Assembly: GCA_027486725.1 (NCBI GenBank)
Contig: JAIXOP010000015.1
Coordinates: 1 to 64,000 of the forward strand
Origin: Burkholderiales bacterium
GTDB taxonomy: Bacteria; Pseudomonadota; Gammaproteobacteria; Burkholderiales; Burkholderiaceae_A
Length of the DNA stretch: 64,000 nt
Direction of reading: 5' to 3'
Shown piece after piece: positions 9,120-18,689 of this stretch. The number at the start of each line of letters is the position of its first letter. Position 1 is the stretch's first letter. A program made the position numbers and the translations under genes. The notes below the pieces were generated by a model. That model was not told the origin of the DNA. It saw only the letters and a program-made list of their open reading frames with translations, and searched no databases.

Positions 9120-10532
9120 TTAGATCGAGTAGTACATATCGAACTCGACGGGGTGCGTGGTCATGCGGAAGCGGGTGACTTCCTGCATCTTCAGATCGAT
9201 GTAGGCATCGATCATGGCGTTGCTGAACACGCCGCCCTGGGTGAGGAACGCGCGATCCTTGTCGAGGTGCTCCAGCGCCATGTCGAGCGACGAGCAGACG
9301 GTCGGGATCTTTGCATCCTCTTCGGGGGGAAGGTCGTAGAGGTTCTTGTCCGAAGGCTCACCCGGGTGGATCTTGTTGGCCACGCCATCGAGGCCGGCCA
9401 TGAGCATGGCGGCAAAGGCGAGGTAGGGGTTGGCCGTGGGGTCCGGGAAGCGGGCCTCAATGCGGCGGCCCTTGGGGCTGGCCACGTGCGGGATGCGGAT
9501 CGAGGCCGAGCGGTTGCGGGCCGAGTAGGCCAGCTTCACCGGGGCTTCAAAGCCGGGCACCAGACGCTTGTAGGAGTTGGTGCCGGGGTTGGTGATCGCA
9601 TTGAGTGCGCGGGCGTGCTTGATGATGCCGCCGATGTAGTAGAGAGCGAACTCGGACAGGCCAGCGTAGCCGTTGCCTGCGAAGAGGTTCTGGCCGTCTT
9701 TCCAGACCGACTGGTGGCAGTGCATGCCAGAGCCGTTGTCGCCCACCAGGGGCTTGGGCATGAAGGTGGCGGTCTTGCCGTAGCTGTGGGCCACGTTGAA
9801 GACCACATACTTCAGGATCTGGGTCCAGTCGGCGCGCTGCACCAGGGTGCTGAAGCGGGTGCCGATTTCGCACTGGCCGGCGCCAGCCACCTCATGGTGG
9901 TGCACCTCGACGGGCACGCCCATCTGCTCGAGGATCAGGCACATCTCGGAGCGCATGTCCTGGAAGGAGTCGACCGGGGGCACGGGGAAGTAGCCGCCCT
10001 TGACTGCGGGGCGGTGGCCCAGATTGCCGCCCTCGTAGTCGATGCCGGTCGACCAGCTGGCTTCTTCCGACTTGATCTTGACTGAGGAGCCCGACATGTC
10101 GCAGGTCCAGGTCACGCCATCAAAAATGAAGAACTCGGGCTCGGGACCGAAGTAGGCGGTGTCGCCCATGCCGCTGGCCTTCAGGAAGGCCTCGGCGCGC
10201 TTGGCGATCGAGCGGGGGTCGAGGTCGTAGCCCTTGCCGTCGGCGGGCTCGATCACGTCGCAGGTGATGTTGAGGGTGGCCTCGTCGCGGAACGGGTCCA
10301 TGACGGCGGTGCCAGCATCGGGCATCAGCAGCATGTCGGAGGCCTCAATGCCCTTCCAGCCGGCGATCGAGGAGCCGTCGAAGGCGTGGCCCTGCTCAAA
10401 TTTGTCCTCGTCCACGGTGTGGGCGGGAACCGAAACATGCTGCTCCTTGCCGCGGGTGTCGGTGAAGCGGAAGTCCACGAACTTGACGTCGTGGTCCTTG
10501 ATCATCTTGAGGACATCTTGGGGGCGGGACAT
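9120..10532 (-). CDS. glnA: Glutamine synthetase, type I
   Basis: GlnA forms glutamine from glutamate, ammonia and ATP in a cytoplasmic dodecamer. The 470-residue length and signature motifs fit GSI-beta enzymes: the ATP-binding segment [30 protein letters not shown], the [10 protein letters not shown] region, and the adenylylation Tyr in [10 protein letters not shown], which predicts control by GlnE. The ATG is preceded by TAGGAGAG. Upstream lie a sigma-54 promoter and two NtrC-type sites (separate entries), so nitrogen control is visible in the DNA. Confidence 0.98.
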   Translation of the reverse strand: MSRPQDVLKMIKDHDVKFVDFRFTDTRGKEQHVSVPAHTVDEDKFEQGHAFDGSSIAGWKGIEASDMLLMPDAGTAVMDPFRDEATLNITCDVIEPADGKGYDLDPRSIAKRAEAFLKASGMGDTAYFGPEPEFFIFDGVTWTCDMSGSSVKIKSEEASWSTGIDYEGGNLGHRPAVKGGYFPVPPVDSFQDMRSEMCLILEQMGVPVEVHHHEVAGAGQCEIGTRFSTLVQRADWTQILKYVVFNVAHSYGKTATFMPKPLVGDNGSGMHCHQSVWKDGQNLFAGNGYAGLSEFALYYIGGIIKHARALNAITNPGTNSYKRLVPGFEAPVKLAYSARNRSASIRIPHVASPKGRRIEARFPDPTANPYLAFAAMLMAGLDGVANKIHPGEPSDKNLYDLPPEEDAKIPTVCSSLDMALEHLDKDRAFLTQGGVFSNAMIDAYIDLKMQEVTRFRMTTHPVEFDMYYSI

Positions 10533-10613
10533 GTGCTGACTCTCCTAGTGGATTGAAAAAATCACTTCGAAACGGCCTGACTCGAATCCAGGCAACGGCT
10601 GCAGGCGGTAGTG

Positions 10614-10630
10614 TGCAGAAATCGTGCCAA
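10614..10630 (-). promoter_or_regulatory. Sigma-54 (-24/-12) promoter of glnA
   Basis: The minus strand reads TTGGCACGATTTCTGCA, with GG and GC separated by exactly 10 bases as sigma-54 requires. Only the first base of the -12 box (C for T) departs from TTGCA. The predicted transcript start is about 70 bases upstream of the glnA ATG. Confidence 0.85.
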
Positions 10631-10709
10631 CTTCGCTTGCTGGGCCTGGCCCCAAATCCAGCATCGGCGTGGACTCTGGGGGTATTGGCCCACCCCTTGG
10701 ACAAGGAAA

Positions 10710-10726
10710 TGCACCAAGTTGAAGCA
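10710..10726. promoter_or_regulatory. NtrC-binding-like site, promoter-proximal
   Basis: TGCACC-N5-GAAGCA matches one half of the NtrC dyad (TGCACC-N5-GGTGCA) perfectly and the other in part. It is centred near -114 from the predicted sigma-54 start, close to the -108 enhancer of enterobacterial glnA. Confidence 0.65.
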
Positions 10727-10749
10727 TACCGCACAAGCCTCGATCGCCG

Positions 10750-10766
10750 CGCACCAAGATTGGGCG
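10750..10766. promoter_or_regulatory. NtrC-binding-like site, distal
   Basis: CGCACC-N5-TGGGCG is a second degenerate NtrC dyad whose centre is 40 bases from the first, about four helical turns, so two dimers could bind the same DNA face. It lies between the hemW stop and the glnA promoter. Confidence 0.55.
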
Positions 10767-10781
10767 AGGCCAGCCACCCCC

Positions 10782-11981
10782 TCAGTCGCTGAGGAACTCG
10801 GCCTGCACCGCATTGAGGTGGTCCATGCCCAGGGCCGTGGCACGAAAGCCACCCGCCCGCGCCTCCACCAGACCGCGCGCCTGCAAATGGCCCAGGGTTG
10901 GGAGCACCACCTCCAGACCCAGCCCCGTGCGCTGGCGAAACTGTTCGGCCGTGAACCCATCGATGAGGCGCAGGGCATTGAGCATGAACTCGAAGGGGCG
11001 CTCGGCCTGGCTCACCCAGCGGGTCTGGCGGGGGCTGGCTCCGCCATCGAGGGCCGCCATGTAGTCCTCGGGACGTCGAATGGCGTGCGTGCGCAGGATG
11101 CCCTCGCCCGGCAGCGTGATCTTGCCGTGGGCACCGGCCCCGATGCCCAGATAGTCGCCGAACTGCCAGTAGTTGATGTTGTGCTGGCACTCGTGGCCGG
11201 GGCGCGCCAGGGCCGAGACCTCCACGCGCCCGTAGCCCGCCTGCGCAAGTCGACCGAGAAGGGCCTCTTGCATGTCGATGCAGACGTCTTCGTCGGGGAG
11301 TGTGGGGGGACGGCTGGCAAAGCGCGTGTTGGGCTCGAGGGTGAGCTGATAGAGCGAGATGTGCCCCGGATCGATCTCTAGGGCCAGCTCCAGGTCGCGC
11401 AGTGCTGAGTCCATCGACTGCGGGGCGTCGCCCCCGGGCAGCCCATACATGAGGTCGAGGTTGAGCCGGCCAAAGACCGACTTCGCGGCGCGTGCGGCAC
11501 TGAGGGCATCGCTGGCCGAATGCACTCGGCCCAGCGCCCGCAGCGCATCGGGGTCAAAGGACTGCACGCCCAGCGAGAGGCGGCCGATGCCCGCCGCAGC
11601 AAGTTGCTCAAACTGCGACTCCTCGACCGCACCGGGGTTGGCCTCCATGGTCACCTCGGTCCCCGGCTTGATCGGCAGACGTGCCCTCAGGCCCGACATC
11701 AGGCGTGCGATGGCCTCGGGGGAAAAGAGATTCGGCGTGCCGCCCCCCAGAAAGACCGAGACGATCTTGCGGCCCCAGACCCATGGAAGCTGCTGCTCCA
11801 GATCGCGCAGCAGCGCATCAATGTAAGCCTCTTCGGGCAGCGCCTGCCGGGCACGCTCATGGGAGTTGAAATCGCAGTAGGGGCACTTTTTGATGCACCA
11901 GGGCAGGTGCACGTAGAGCGCGAGCGGGATGTCGGCCACCCCCTCGGCGAATTCGGCAACCCTCGAGGCCTTGGGCAGCAT
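10782..11981 (-). CDS. hemW: Radical SAM heme chaperone HemW
   Basis: HemW-family proteins resemble oxygen-independent coproporphyrinogen oxidase but act as heme chaperones. The 399-residue protein carries the radical-SAM cluster motif CIKKCPYC (Cys29, Cys33, Cys36) within YVHLPWC, followed by FLGGGTPN and a C-terminal winged-helix-like HemN region. The N-terminus is short before the cluster, as in HemW rather than HemN, which has a longer leader. It starts 7 bases after rdgB and ends at the glnA regulatory region; rdgB, rph and hemW are probably one operon. Confidence 0.92.
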   Translation of the reverse strand: MLPKASRVAEFAEGVADIPLALYVHLPWCIKKCPYCDFNSHERARQALPEEAYIDALLRDLEQQLPWVWGRKIVSVFLGGGTPNLFSPEAIARLMSGLRARLPIKPGTEVTMEANPGAVEESQFEQLAAAGIGRLSLGVQSFDPDALRALGRVHSASDALSAARAAKSVFGRLNLDLMYGLPGGDAPQSMDSALRDLELALEIDPGHISLYQLTLEPNTRFASRPPTLPDEDVCIDMQEALLGRLAQAGYGRVEVSALARPGHECQHNINYWQFGDYLGIGAGAHGKITLPGEGILRTHAIRRPEDYMAALDGGASPRQTRWVSQAERPFEFMLNALRLIDGFTAEQFRQRTGLGLEVVLPTLGHLQARGLVEARAGGFRATALGMDHLNAVQAEFLSD

Positions 11982-11988
11982 CGCAGGC

Positions 11989-12573
11989 TCAGGCGGCCAG
12001 CAGGGCGGCCAGCGCGGCAGCGGCCTGGGCCCGATGGCTCCGGCGGTTCTTGGCTTCGGCGCTCAGCTCGGCCGCCGTGAGGCCAAGGCTCGGAATCCAA
12101 AACACCGGGTCGTAGCCAAAGCCTTGCTCGCCCTGGGGTTCGGCCGCAATCTCGCCGCGCCAGAGGCCGCGCGCAATGAGGGGGTCGGGATCGTGGGCGT
12201 GCCGCACCGCCACCAGCAGGCAGACAAAATGGGCGGCCGGCTGGCGCAGGCCATGCTCCCGCAGCGCAGCCAGGAGGGCACGGACGTTGGCCGCATCGGT
12301 TCCCTCGGGGCTAAAGCGCGCCGAGCGCACGCCGGGATCCCCACCCAAGGCCGGAACCACCAGACCCGAGTCGTCGGCAATGGCCGGCATCCCCGTGCAC
12401 TGTGCGGCGTGCCGTGCCTTGGCGAGTGCGTTTTCCACAAAGGTGCCGTGGGGCTCGGGGCAGGCCGGCACCCCATGCGCCGACTGCAATTCGAGCGACA
12501 GCATGGGCAGCAGTGCCTGCAGCTCGCGGCACTTGCCCGCGTTGCCGCTGGCCAGAATCCAAGGCTGCACCAT
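11989..12573 (-). CDS. rdgB: Inosine/xanthosine triphosphate pyrophosphatase
   Basis: RdgB (HAM1 family) removes deaminated purine nucleotides (ITP, dITP, XTP) from the pool. The chosen ATG at 12573 gives 194 residues beginning MVQPWILASGNAGK, matching the family's SxNxxK start. Other family motifs are TFVENALAKAR, ADDSGL, SARFSPEG, and the C-terminal GFGYDPVFW. The frame is open further upstream into rph, but that extension is not conserved. It sits between rph (11 bases upstream) and hemW (7 bases downstream). Confidence 0.95.
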   Translation of the reverse strand: MVQPWILASGNAGKCRELQALLPMLSLELQSAHGVPACPEPHGTFVENALAKARHAAQCTGMPAIADDSGLVVPALGGDPGVRSARFSPEGTDAANVRALLAALREHGLRQPAAHFVCLLVAVRHAHDPDPLIARGLWRGEIAAEPQGEQGFGYDPVFWIPSLGLTAAELSAEAKNRRSHRAQAAAALAALLAA

Positions 12574-12584
12574 CTCGGCTCGCC

Positions 12585-13361
12585 CTAGGCGCCCAGGCCC
12601 ACGCTCAGAAGGCTGGGGTCGTTGGCGAGCTGGCGCTGCAGATCCATGAGCTGCCGCAGCCCAGCGCCACCCGCCTCCAGCATGGCCTGCAGCTGAGTCG
12701 GGGTGAAGGGCCGCCCTTCGGCGGTGCCCTGAATCTCGATGAAGCCGCCCTCGCCGGTCATGGCCAGATTGAGGTCCGTCTCGCACCCCGAATCCTCGAT
12801 GTAGTTGAGGTCAAGCAAGACCGCCTCGCCCACCACACCGACCGAGACTGCCGCCACCTGGTCCTTGAGCGCCCGGCCAAGGCCTGCATGGGCCAAGGCA
12901 TCGTGCAGGGCAAGCCACGCGCCCGTGACGCTGGCCGTGCGCGTTCCTCCATCGGCCTGCAGCACATCGCAATCGAGCGTGATGGTGTGCTCGCCCAGCG
13001 CCGGCAGGTCCACCACCGCGCGCAGGCAGCGGCCAATCAGGCGCTGGATCTCTTGGGTCCGGCCGGATTGCTTGCCACGGGCAGCCTCGCGGTCGGATCG
13101 GGTGTGGGTGCTGCGCGGAAGCATGCCGTACTCGGCCGTGACCCAGCCTTCCCCACTGCCTTTCTTAAAGCCCGGCACCTTGGCCTCGAGCGAGGCCGTG
13201 CACAGCACCTGGGTCTGGCCAAAGGCCACCAGCACCGACCCTTCCGCGTGGCAGGTGAAGCGCCGCGTCAGTTGAACCGGACGGAGTTGGTGGGCGTGGC
13301 GGCCATCGGGCCGAGGGGCGGTGGCAACGGTCGTGCCGTTCTGGGGGGCGTTTGAGTTCAT
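12585..13361 (-). CDS. rph: Ribonuclease PH
   Basis: RNase PH trims tRNA 3' ends phosphorolytically as a hexamer. After a 17-residue N-terminal extension comes the family's RPDGR...LRPV start, then [30 protein letters not shown], the phosphate-binding [16 protein letters not shown], and [12 protein letters not shown]. Length is 258 residues against about 240 usually, the excess being the extension. It is divergent from yicC with only 26 bases between start codons. The same divergent rph-yicC pair occurs in Escherichia coli. Confidence 0.96.
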   Translation of the reverse strand: MNSNAPQNGTTVATAPRPDGRHAHQLRPVQLTRRFTCHAEGSVLVAFGQTQVLCTASLEAKVPGFKKGSGEGWVTAEYGMLPRSTHTRSDREAARGKQSGRTQEIQRLIGRCLRAVVDLPALGEHTITLDCDVLQADGGTRTASVTGAWLALHDALAHAGLGRALKDQVAAVSVGVVGEAVLLDLNYIEDSGCETDLNLAMTGEGGFIEIQGTAEGRPFTPTQLQAMLEAGGAGLRQLMDLQRQLANDPSLLSVGLGA

Positions 13362-13387
13362 GGCGCGATTGTGCCCATACTTTGCGG

Positions 13388-14290
13388 ATGCACATCCAAA
13401 GCATGACGGGCTTTGGCCAATCTCAGGCCGCCAACTCCGCCGGCAGCGTCTCTGCGGAGCTGCGCTCGGTCAACAACCGCTTCCTCGACCTGAGTCTGCG
13501 CATTCCCGAGGACCTGCGACATCTTGAAACCTCCATCCGCGACCGGGTGGCCCGCCGCATTCCGCGCGGCAAGATCGAGCTGCGCATGTCCATCCAGCGC
13601 GACCATGGTCCCCGCGGGGCACCCAACATCGACCACGGGCTGGTGGCTGAGCTGCTGCGCATCCAACAGACCATTGCCCAAGAGCACCCTGGACAGGTCG
13701 CGCCCTGGTCCGCCGCCGAACTTTTACGCTGGCCGGGCGTGCTGGCCGACGATGGGCTTGCCGAAGAGGCCTGGGATGCTCTGGCCATGCAGGCCATCGA
13801 TGCCGCCCTCACCGACTTCGAGGCAGCACGCACCCGAGAGGGCGCGCGGCTGGCTGAGGTGATGCTCGCGCGCCTCGCAGACATGGAGGGCCAGCTGCGT
13901 CTGGCAGCCGAGCACCTGCCACGCATCCATCGGGCGGTCTGCGACAAGGTGGCCGAGCGCCTGCGCGAGGCCCTCTCGGGCATTCACGGCGCTGAGGCCG
14001 ATGCGGCGCTGGCCGATCGCATCCGGGCCGAGGCCCAGGCCGCGGCTCTGCGCGCCGATGTGGGCGAGGAAATGGACCGCCTGCAGAGCCACATCGCCGA
14101 GATGCGGCGCATCCTTCAGTCGCCCACCGAGGCCTCGGTGGGCAAGCGGCTCGACTTCCTTGCCCAGGAGCTTCACCGCGAGGCCAACACCTTTGGCAGC
14201 AAATCGGCCAGCATCGTCAGCACCCAGATGGCCATCGAGTTGAAGCTCGCCGTGGAGCAAATTCGCGAGCAGGTGCAAAACATCCAATAG
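13388..14290 (+). CDS. yicC: YicC family endoribonuclease
   Basis: The 300-residue protein begins [12 protein letters not shown], the expected YicC start, and has the family segments [23 protein letters not shown] and the C-terminal [22 protein letters not shown]. YicC proteins have been described as RNases that act in RNA decay; the substrate in this organism is unknown. ATG 13388 is chosen because an upstream in-frame start would overlap rph. It is followed by gmk after 13 bases, a common proteobacterial arrangement. Confidence 0.94.
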   Translation: MHIQSMTGFGQSQAANSAGSVSAELRSVNNRFLDLSLRIPEDLRHLETSIRDRVARRIPRGKIELRMSIQRDHGPRGAPNIDHGLVAELLRIQQTIAQEHPGQVAPWSAAELLRWPGVLADDGLAEEAWDALAMQAIDAALTDFEAARTREGARLAEVMLARLADMEGQLRLAAEHLPRIHRAVCDKVAERLREALSGIHGAEADAALADRIRAEAQAAALRADVGEEMDRLQSHIAEMRRILQSPTEASVGKRLDFLAQELHREANTFGSKSASIVSTQMAIELKLAVEQIREQVQNIQ

Positions 14291-14303
14291 AGCCCAAGCG
14301 CCC

Positions 14304-14882
14304 ATGTTGATCATCGTCTCTGCCCCCTCGGGCGCCGGAAAAACCAGCCTCGTGCGCGAGCTGCTGCAGTCCCCGCCGCCCGGCATTCCCCTGAGTCTCT
14401 CGGTGAGCTGCACCACGCGCAGCCCGCGCCCTGGCGAAATCGATGGGGTCCACTACCACTTCCTCGACCGCCCAGCCTTTGAGGCCCAGCGACAGCGGGG
14501 CGAGTTCCTCGAGTGGGCCGAGGTCCACGGCAACCTCTATGGCACATCCGCCGTGCGGCTGCGCGAGGCCCTGAATGCGGGCAAGGTGGTGATTCTGGAG
14601 ATCGACTGGCAGGGGGCCGAGCAGGTCCGGCGCCTGGTGCCCGCAGCCGAACGCACCTCGATCTTCATCCTGCCGCCATCGATGGCCGAGCTCGAACGTC
14701 GCCTGCGGGGCCGTGGCCAGGACACCGACGACGTCATCGCCGCGCGCCTCGCTGCCGCGCAGGCCGAGATGTCGCATGCCGGGGAGTTCGATGTGCAACT
14801 CGTCAACGATGACTTTGCCGCCACCCTGGCCGCCCTTCGGGATTGGGTTGGGCGGCATGCGAAGAGCGCCCAGCAGCGGTAA
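14304..14882 (+). CDS. gmk: Guanylate kinase
   Basis: Gmk phosphorylates GMP to GDP and is essential for GTP supply. The 192-residue protein has a P-loop SAPSGAGKTS (6-15), TTRSPRPGEIDGVHYHF, the GMP-binding EFLEWAEVHGNLYGTS and DIDWQGAEQVR-like Walker B (EIDWQGAEQ). It lies between yicC and rpoZ. The cluster gmk-rpoZ-spoT places guanine nucleotide synthesis beside (p)ppGpp metabolism. Confidence 0.96.
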   Translation: MLIIVSAPSGAGKTSLVRELLQSPPPGIPLSLSVSCTTRSPRPGEIDGVHYHFLDRPAFEAQRQRGEFLEWAEVHGNLYGTSAVRLREALNAGKVVILEIDWQGAEQVRRLVPAAERTSIFILPPSMAELERRLRGRGQDTDDVIAARLAAAQAEMSHAGEFDVQLVNDDFAATLAALRDWVGRHAKSAQQR

Positions 14883-14932
14883 AATAGCGGCTCACCCATT
14901 GATTGACTGAAGTTTTTTGCGAAGGCAGGACC

Positions 14933-15136
14933 ATGGCCCGAATCACCGTCGAAGATTGTCTGCAACACATCCCCAACCGGTTTGAGCTTGCGCTGGTGGC
15001 CACCTACCGCGCCCGGCAACTCTCGCAGAAGGCCAACGGCCAGACAGTCGGCAAAGACAAGCCCACCGTGGCAGCGCTGCGCGAGGTCGCCGAGGGCACC
15101 GTCGGCCGCGAGATGCTGCGCAAAGTCCCCCTCTAA
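14933..15136 (+). CDS. rpoZ: RNA polymerase omega subunit
   Basis: The 67-residue protein starts [19 protein letters not shown] and continues [10 protein letters not shown], the core fold of omega, which helps assemble RNA polymerase and forms part of a ppGpp-binding site in E. coli. The ATG at 14933 is preferred over an in-frame TTG 30 bases upstream because family members begin with MARITVED, and GGCAGGACC precedes it. It ends 23 bases before the proposed spoT initiation codon. Confidence 0.95.
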   Translation: MARITVEDCLQHIPNRFELALVATYRARQLSQKANGQTVGKDKPTVAALREVAEGTVGREMLRKVPL

Positions 15137-15159
15137 ATCCACGCTCTTCGGAGACGGCC

Positions 15160-17370
15160 ATCGGCGCGCAGAGTCCCCTGCAATCCCTGCTCGAGGCCGC
15201 CCACCACCTCGGGCCGGAGGACATCGCGCGGCTCGAAGAGGCCTACCGATTCGCCGAAGCCGCCCACGAGGGACAGAGCCGGCAATCCGGCGAGCCCTAC
15301 ATCACTCACCCCGTCGCGGTGGCCGTGGCCTGCTGCCAGTGGCACCTCGATGCCGAGGCCCTCTGCGCCGCCCTGCTGCACGACACCATCGAAGACTGTG
15401 GCGTCTGCAGCGATCAGATCTCCCAGCTCTTTGGCCCTGCCGTTGCCCGTCTGGTCGATGGCCTCACCAAGCTCGATCAGATCGCCTTTCGCAACCGCGA
15501 AGAGGCCCAGGCCGAGAGTTTTCGCAAAATGCTTCTGGCGATGGCCGACGATGTTCGCGTCATTCTCATCAAGCTCGCCGATCGCCTGCACAACATGCGC
15601 ACCCTGGGCGTGGTCTCGCCCGCCAAGCGCCGGCGCATCGCCCAGGAGACCCTCGAGATCTATGCCCCCATTGCCCACCGCCTTGGGCTCAACGAGGTCT
15701 TTCGCGAGTTTGAAGACCTCTGCTTTGCGGGCCTCTACCCCAACCGCCATCTGGTCCTGAGCAAGGCGCTCAAGGCCTCCCGGGGCAACCGAAAAGAGAT
15801 CGTCACCAAGCTGCTTGCCGCCGTGCGCGAGCAGCTTCCCCGCTTCGATCTGGTGGCCGAGGTCTCGGGCCGAGAAAAAAGCATCTACTCCGTCTACACC
15901 AAGATGCGCGAGAAGGGGCTGTCGTTTGCTGAGGTCCTCGACATCTACGGATTTCGGGTGCTGGTCGACAGCGTGAGCGACTGCTATGTGGCCATGGGTG
16001 CCATCCATGCCCTCTTTAGCCCATCGCCCGGCCGGTTCAAAGACTACATCGCACTGCCCAAGAGCAATGGCTATCAATCCCTGCACACCGTGGTGATTGG
16101 CCCCCAGGGCACGCCACTGGAGTTTCAGATCCGCACCCACGAGATGCACCAGCTCGCGGAGGCCGGTGTGGCGGCCCACTGGCTCTACAAAGAGGCCGAC
16201 GAGAATGTCACGCCCCTGCAGCGCAAGGCCCACGAGTGGATGCAGACCCTCATCTCCACCCAGACCCAGGACCCCAGCGAGTTCTTCGAGCACGTCAAGA
16301 TCGAGCTCTTTCCCGATGTGGTCTATGTGCTGACCCCCAAGGGCGAAATCAAAGAACTGCCGCGGGGCTCCACCCCCGTCGACTTTGCCTACTCCGTGCA
16401 CTCCGATGTGGGCAACCGAATGGTCGGCGCACTCATCAATGGCGAGGCCCGGCCCCTCGACACCGAGCTGCACAGCGGCGACACCGTGCGCATCGAGACC
16501 CGCCCCCATGCCACCCCCCACCCGGGCTGGCTGGGCTTTGTGCGCACGGCGCGCGCCCGCTCCGAGATCCGCCACACCCTCAAGAGCGGCACGCGCGAGC
16601 GCAGCATCGGATTTGGTCAGCGCCTGCTCGAACATGCGGTGCGCGCTTTGGGCGCCGAGGGGCTGCACGATCCTGGCCTGCAGTGGTCGCAGCTCTTCCA
16701 CGAAAATGCGGCAGACAGCCCCGAGGCTCTCTATGAGTCCATCGGCCTGGGCCACACCCTGGCCCACGTGGCCGCACGCCGGCTGGTGCCCCTGGTTTCG
16801 ATGGGCCACGAGCGGCCGCTGTCGGATGCTGCCAAGGCAGCACTCGCGCTCTCCGTGGCGCACCTCACCACCCCCGAGTCCAGCCTCACCATCCATGGCA
16901 ATGAGGGGCCCGCGGTGCAATATGCCCCGTGCTGCTACCCGATCGGGGGCGACAAGGCCGTGGGGAATATGCGGGGCGGCTCCGGGCTCATGATCCATCG
17001 GGCGAGCTGCCCAACTGCGCGCCGCCAGCGCTCCAAAGACGCTGCACGGTGGACCGACATTGCCTGGTCCGACAACCTCATGCGCAGCTTCGAGACACGG
17101 CTGGTGATCGAGGTGGCCGACGGTGCGGGCGTGCTGGCCAAAGTCGCTTCGGCCATCAGCTCGGCCGATGCCAACATCGTCGACCTCACCATTCAGCCCC
17201 GCGGGACCGGCTTTGCGTTCCTTCAGGTGGCGGTGGAGGTCCGAGACCGCAAGCACCTGGCCGACGTGCTTCGGCAAGTGCGGGCCAGCGCGGTGGTGAG
17301 CAAGGCCGTGCGCCTTACTCGCTCGACTGTCCCCCCACCGTCATCGAGCCAACCAAGACCGAGCCTGTAG
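15160..17370 (+). CDS. spoT: Bifunctional (p)ppGpp synthase/hydrolase, with a likely non-canonical start
   Basis: The product makes and degrades (p)ppGpp. From the proposed ATC start (736 residues) it has an HD hydrolase domain with metal-binding His50 (GEPYITHP), His74-Asp75 (LLHDTIED) and LADRLHNMRTL, a synthetase domain (SIYSVYTKMREKG, DIYGFRV, FKDYIALPKSNGYQSLH, LEFQIRT), a TGS domain and a C-terminal ACT domain. No ATG, GTG or TTG occurs between the in-frame stop at 14983 and GTG 15319, and that GTG would delete His50. GGAG at 15150-15153 followed six bases later by ATC (15160) is the best candidate start; a CTG at 15178 or a -1 shift from rpoZ are alternatives. Its 3' end overlaps pmbA by 56 bases on opposite strands. 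Confidence 0.9.
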   Translation: MGAQSPLQSLLEAAHHLGPEDIARLEEAYRFAEAAHEGQSRQSGEPYITHPVAVAVACCQWHLDAEALCAALLHDTIEDCGVCSDQISQLFGPAVARLVDGLTKLDQIAFRNREEAQAESFRKMLLAMADDVRVILIKLADRLHNMRTLGVVSPAKRRRIAQETLEIYAPIAHRLGLNEVFREFEDLCFAGLYPNRHLVLSKALKASRGNRKEIVTKLLAAVREQLPRFDLVAEVSGREKSIYSVYTKMREKGLSFAEVLDIYGFRVLVDSVSDCYVAMGAIHALFSPSPGRFKDYIALPKSNGYQSLHTVVIGPQGTPLEFQIRTHEMHQLAEAGVAAHWLYKEADENVTPLQRKAHEWMQTLISTQTQDPSEFFEHVKIELFPDVVYVLTPKGEIKELPRGSTPVDFAYSVHSDVGNRMVGALINGEARPLDTELHSGDTVRIETRPHATPHPGWLGFVRTARARSEIRHTLKSGTRERSIGFGQRLLEHAVRALGAEGLHDPGLQWSQLFHENAADSPEALYESIGLGHTLAHVAARRLVPLVSMGHERPLSDAAKAALALSVAHLTTPESSLTIHGNEGPAVQYAPCCYPIGGDKAVGNMRGGSGLMIHRASCPTARRQRSKDAARWTDIAWSDNLMRSFETRLVIEVADGAGVLAKVASAISSADANIVDLTIQPRGTGFAFLQVAVEVRDRKHLADVLRQVRASAVVSKAVRLTRSTVPPPSSSQPRPSL

Positions 17371-18673
17371 TCTTGGTGCCGCGGGTGATGGTGTCTGCAC
17401 CCACGGCCACGATGTCGCGCAGCATGTCTTTCAGGTTGCCCGCGATGGTGATTTCTTCGACCGGGTATTGGATCTCTCCGCCCTCGACCCAGTAGCCAAA
17501 GGCACCGCGCGAGTAGTCGCCCGTCAGGCCATTGACGCCCTGCCCCATCAACTCCGTCACAAAGAGACCACGGTCGAGCTTGCGCAGCATCGCCTCGAGG
17601 CTGTCGCCCGGCCGGGTCTGGCGACTCACCAGGCGCAGATTGTGGGCGCCGCCCGAATTGCCCGTCGAGGCCATGCCAAGCTTGCGCGCGGTGTAGGTCG
17701 AGAGGAAATAGCCGCGGACCACGCCGGCCTCGACCACCGTGCGCGCCCGCACCCTCACCCCCTCATCATCGAAGGGCGCGGTGCCCAGGCCCAACGGCTC
17801 AAAAGGATCCTCAAAGATGCTGATGTGCTCGGGCAGCACCTGGGTGCCCAGGCTGTCGTTGAGAAAGCTCGCCTTGCGGTAAAGCGCTGAGCCCGAGATC
17901 GCCTGCACCAGACCACCCACCAGGCCCACGGCCAGTGGCGCCTCAAAGAGCACGGGGCAGGTCTGGGTGGGCAGGCTGCGGGCCCCCAGGCGCGAGAGCG
18001 CCCGCTGGGCCGCATAGCGGCCGATGGCCTCGGGGCTGGCGAGCTGGGCAGGGTCGCGGTGGCTGCTGGCCCAGTAGTCGCGCTGCATGAGTTCGCCGAG
18101 CTGGGCAATGGGCGAGACGCCCAGCCCATGGCGGCTGTAGGCGTAGCCCCCCGAGAAGCCGCGGGTGTGCGCCGAATGGAACTGCCCGTGGCTCACACTC
18201 ACACTCGCGCCCTCGGAGTTGCGGATGGCGCGGTCGGTGGCGAGCGCCGCCTTCTCGCAGCGCAGGGCCAGGGCGGTGGCCGCCTTGGCATCGATCTCCC
18301 AGGGCCGATAGACATCGACCACCCTGGGCGAGGTCTCCACATCGGCCGCGTCGGGAAGGCCGGCAAAGGGATCCTCGCCGGTGAAGCGGGCGATGTCGTA
18401 GGCGCGCTGCACGGCAGCCTTCAAGGACGCCGGCGCAAAGTCGCTGGTGGTGGCATGACCGCGGCGAGTGCCGATGTAGACGGTGACGGATGCCCCCTTG
18501 TCGCGGTGGTGTTCCAGAGTTTCCAGCTCACCCATGCGCACCGAGACCGAGAGGCCAGACCCCTCGGAGACTTCGGCCGAAGCATCGGTGGCGCCCAGAT
18601 CGTGGGCCATCGAAAGAAGGGTGTCGGTGAGCCCGCGCAGGGCCTCGGGGCTGTGATGGAAGATTTGGCTCAT
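17315..18673 (-). CDS. pmbA: TldE/PmbA family metallopeptidase component
   Basis: PmbA (TldE) pairs with TldD in a peptidase complex that degrades peptides and processes microcin B17 in E. coli. The 452-residue protein shows the family N-terminus (SAEVSEGSGLSVSVRMGELE), central GHATTSDFAP, and the C-terminal region GVNGLTGDYSRGAFGYWVEGG. TldD, which carries the metal site, is not in this window. ATG 18673 is chosen because MSQIFHHSPEALR resembles family starts; an ATG at 18706 is possible but would overlap mog. Its stop lies inside the spoT 3' end. Confidence 0.93.
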   Translation of the reverse strand: MSQIFHHSPEALRGLTDTLLSMAHDLGATDASAEVSEGSGLSVSVRMGELETLEHHRDKGASVTVYIGTRRGHATTSDFAPASLKAAVQRAYDIARFTGEDPFAGLPDAADVETSPRVVDVYRPWEIDAKAATALALRCEKAALATDRAIRNSEGASVSVSHGQFHSAHTRGFSGGYAYSRHGLGVSPIAQLGELMQRDYWASSHRDPAQLASPEAIGRYAAQRALSRLGARSLPTQTCPVLFEAPLAVGLVGGLVQAISGSALYRKASFLNDSLGTQVLPEHISIFEDPFEPLGLGTAPFDDEGVRVRARTVVEAGVVRGYFLSTYTARKLGMASTGNSGGAHNLRLVSRQTRPGDSLEAMLRKLDRGLFVTELMGQGVNGLTGDYSRGAFGYWVEGGEIQYPVEEITIAGNLKDMLRDIVAVGADTITRGTKTTGSVLVGSMTVGGQSSE

Positions 18674-18689
18674 GGGGCAGAATGTTGCC

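Noticed and set aside
15133-17277. 714-codon open frame antisense to spoT
   Set aside because: High GC leaves long antisense frames. The plus strand encodes a clear SpoT with all domains, and the antisense product shows no recognisable motif.
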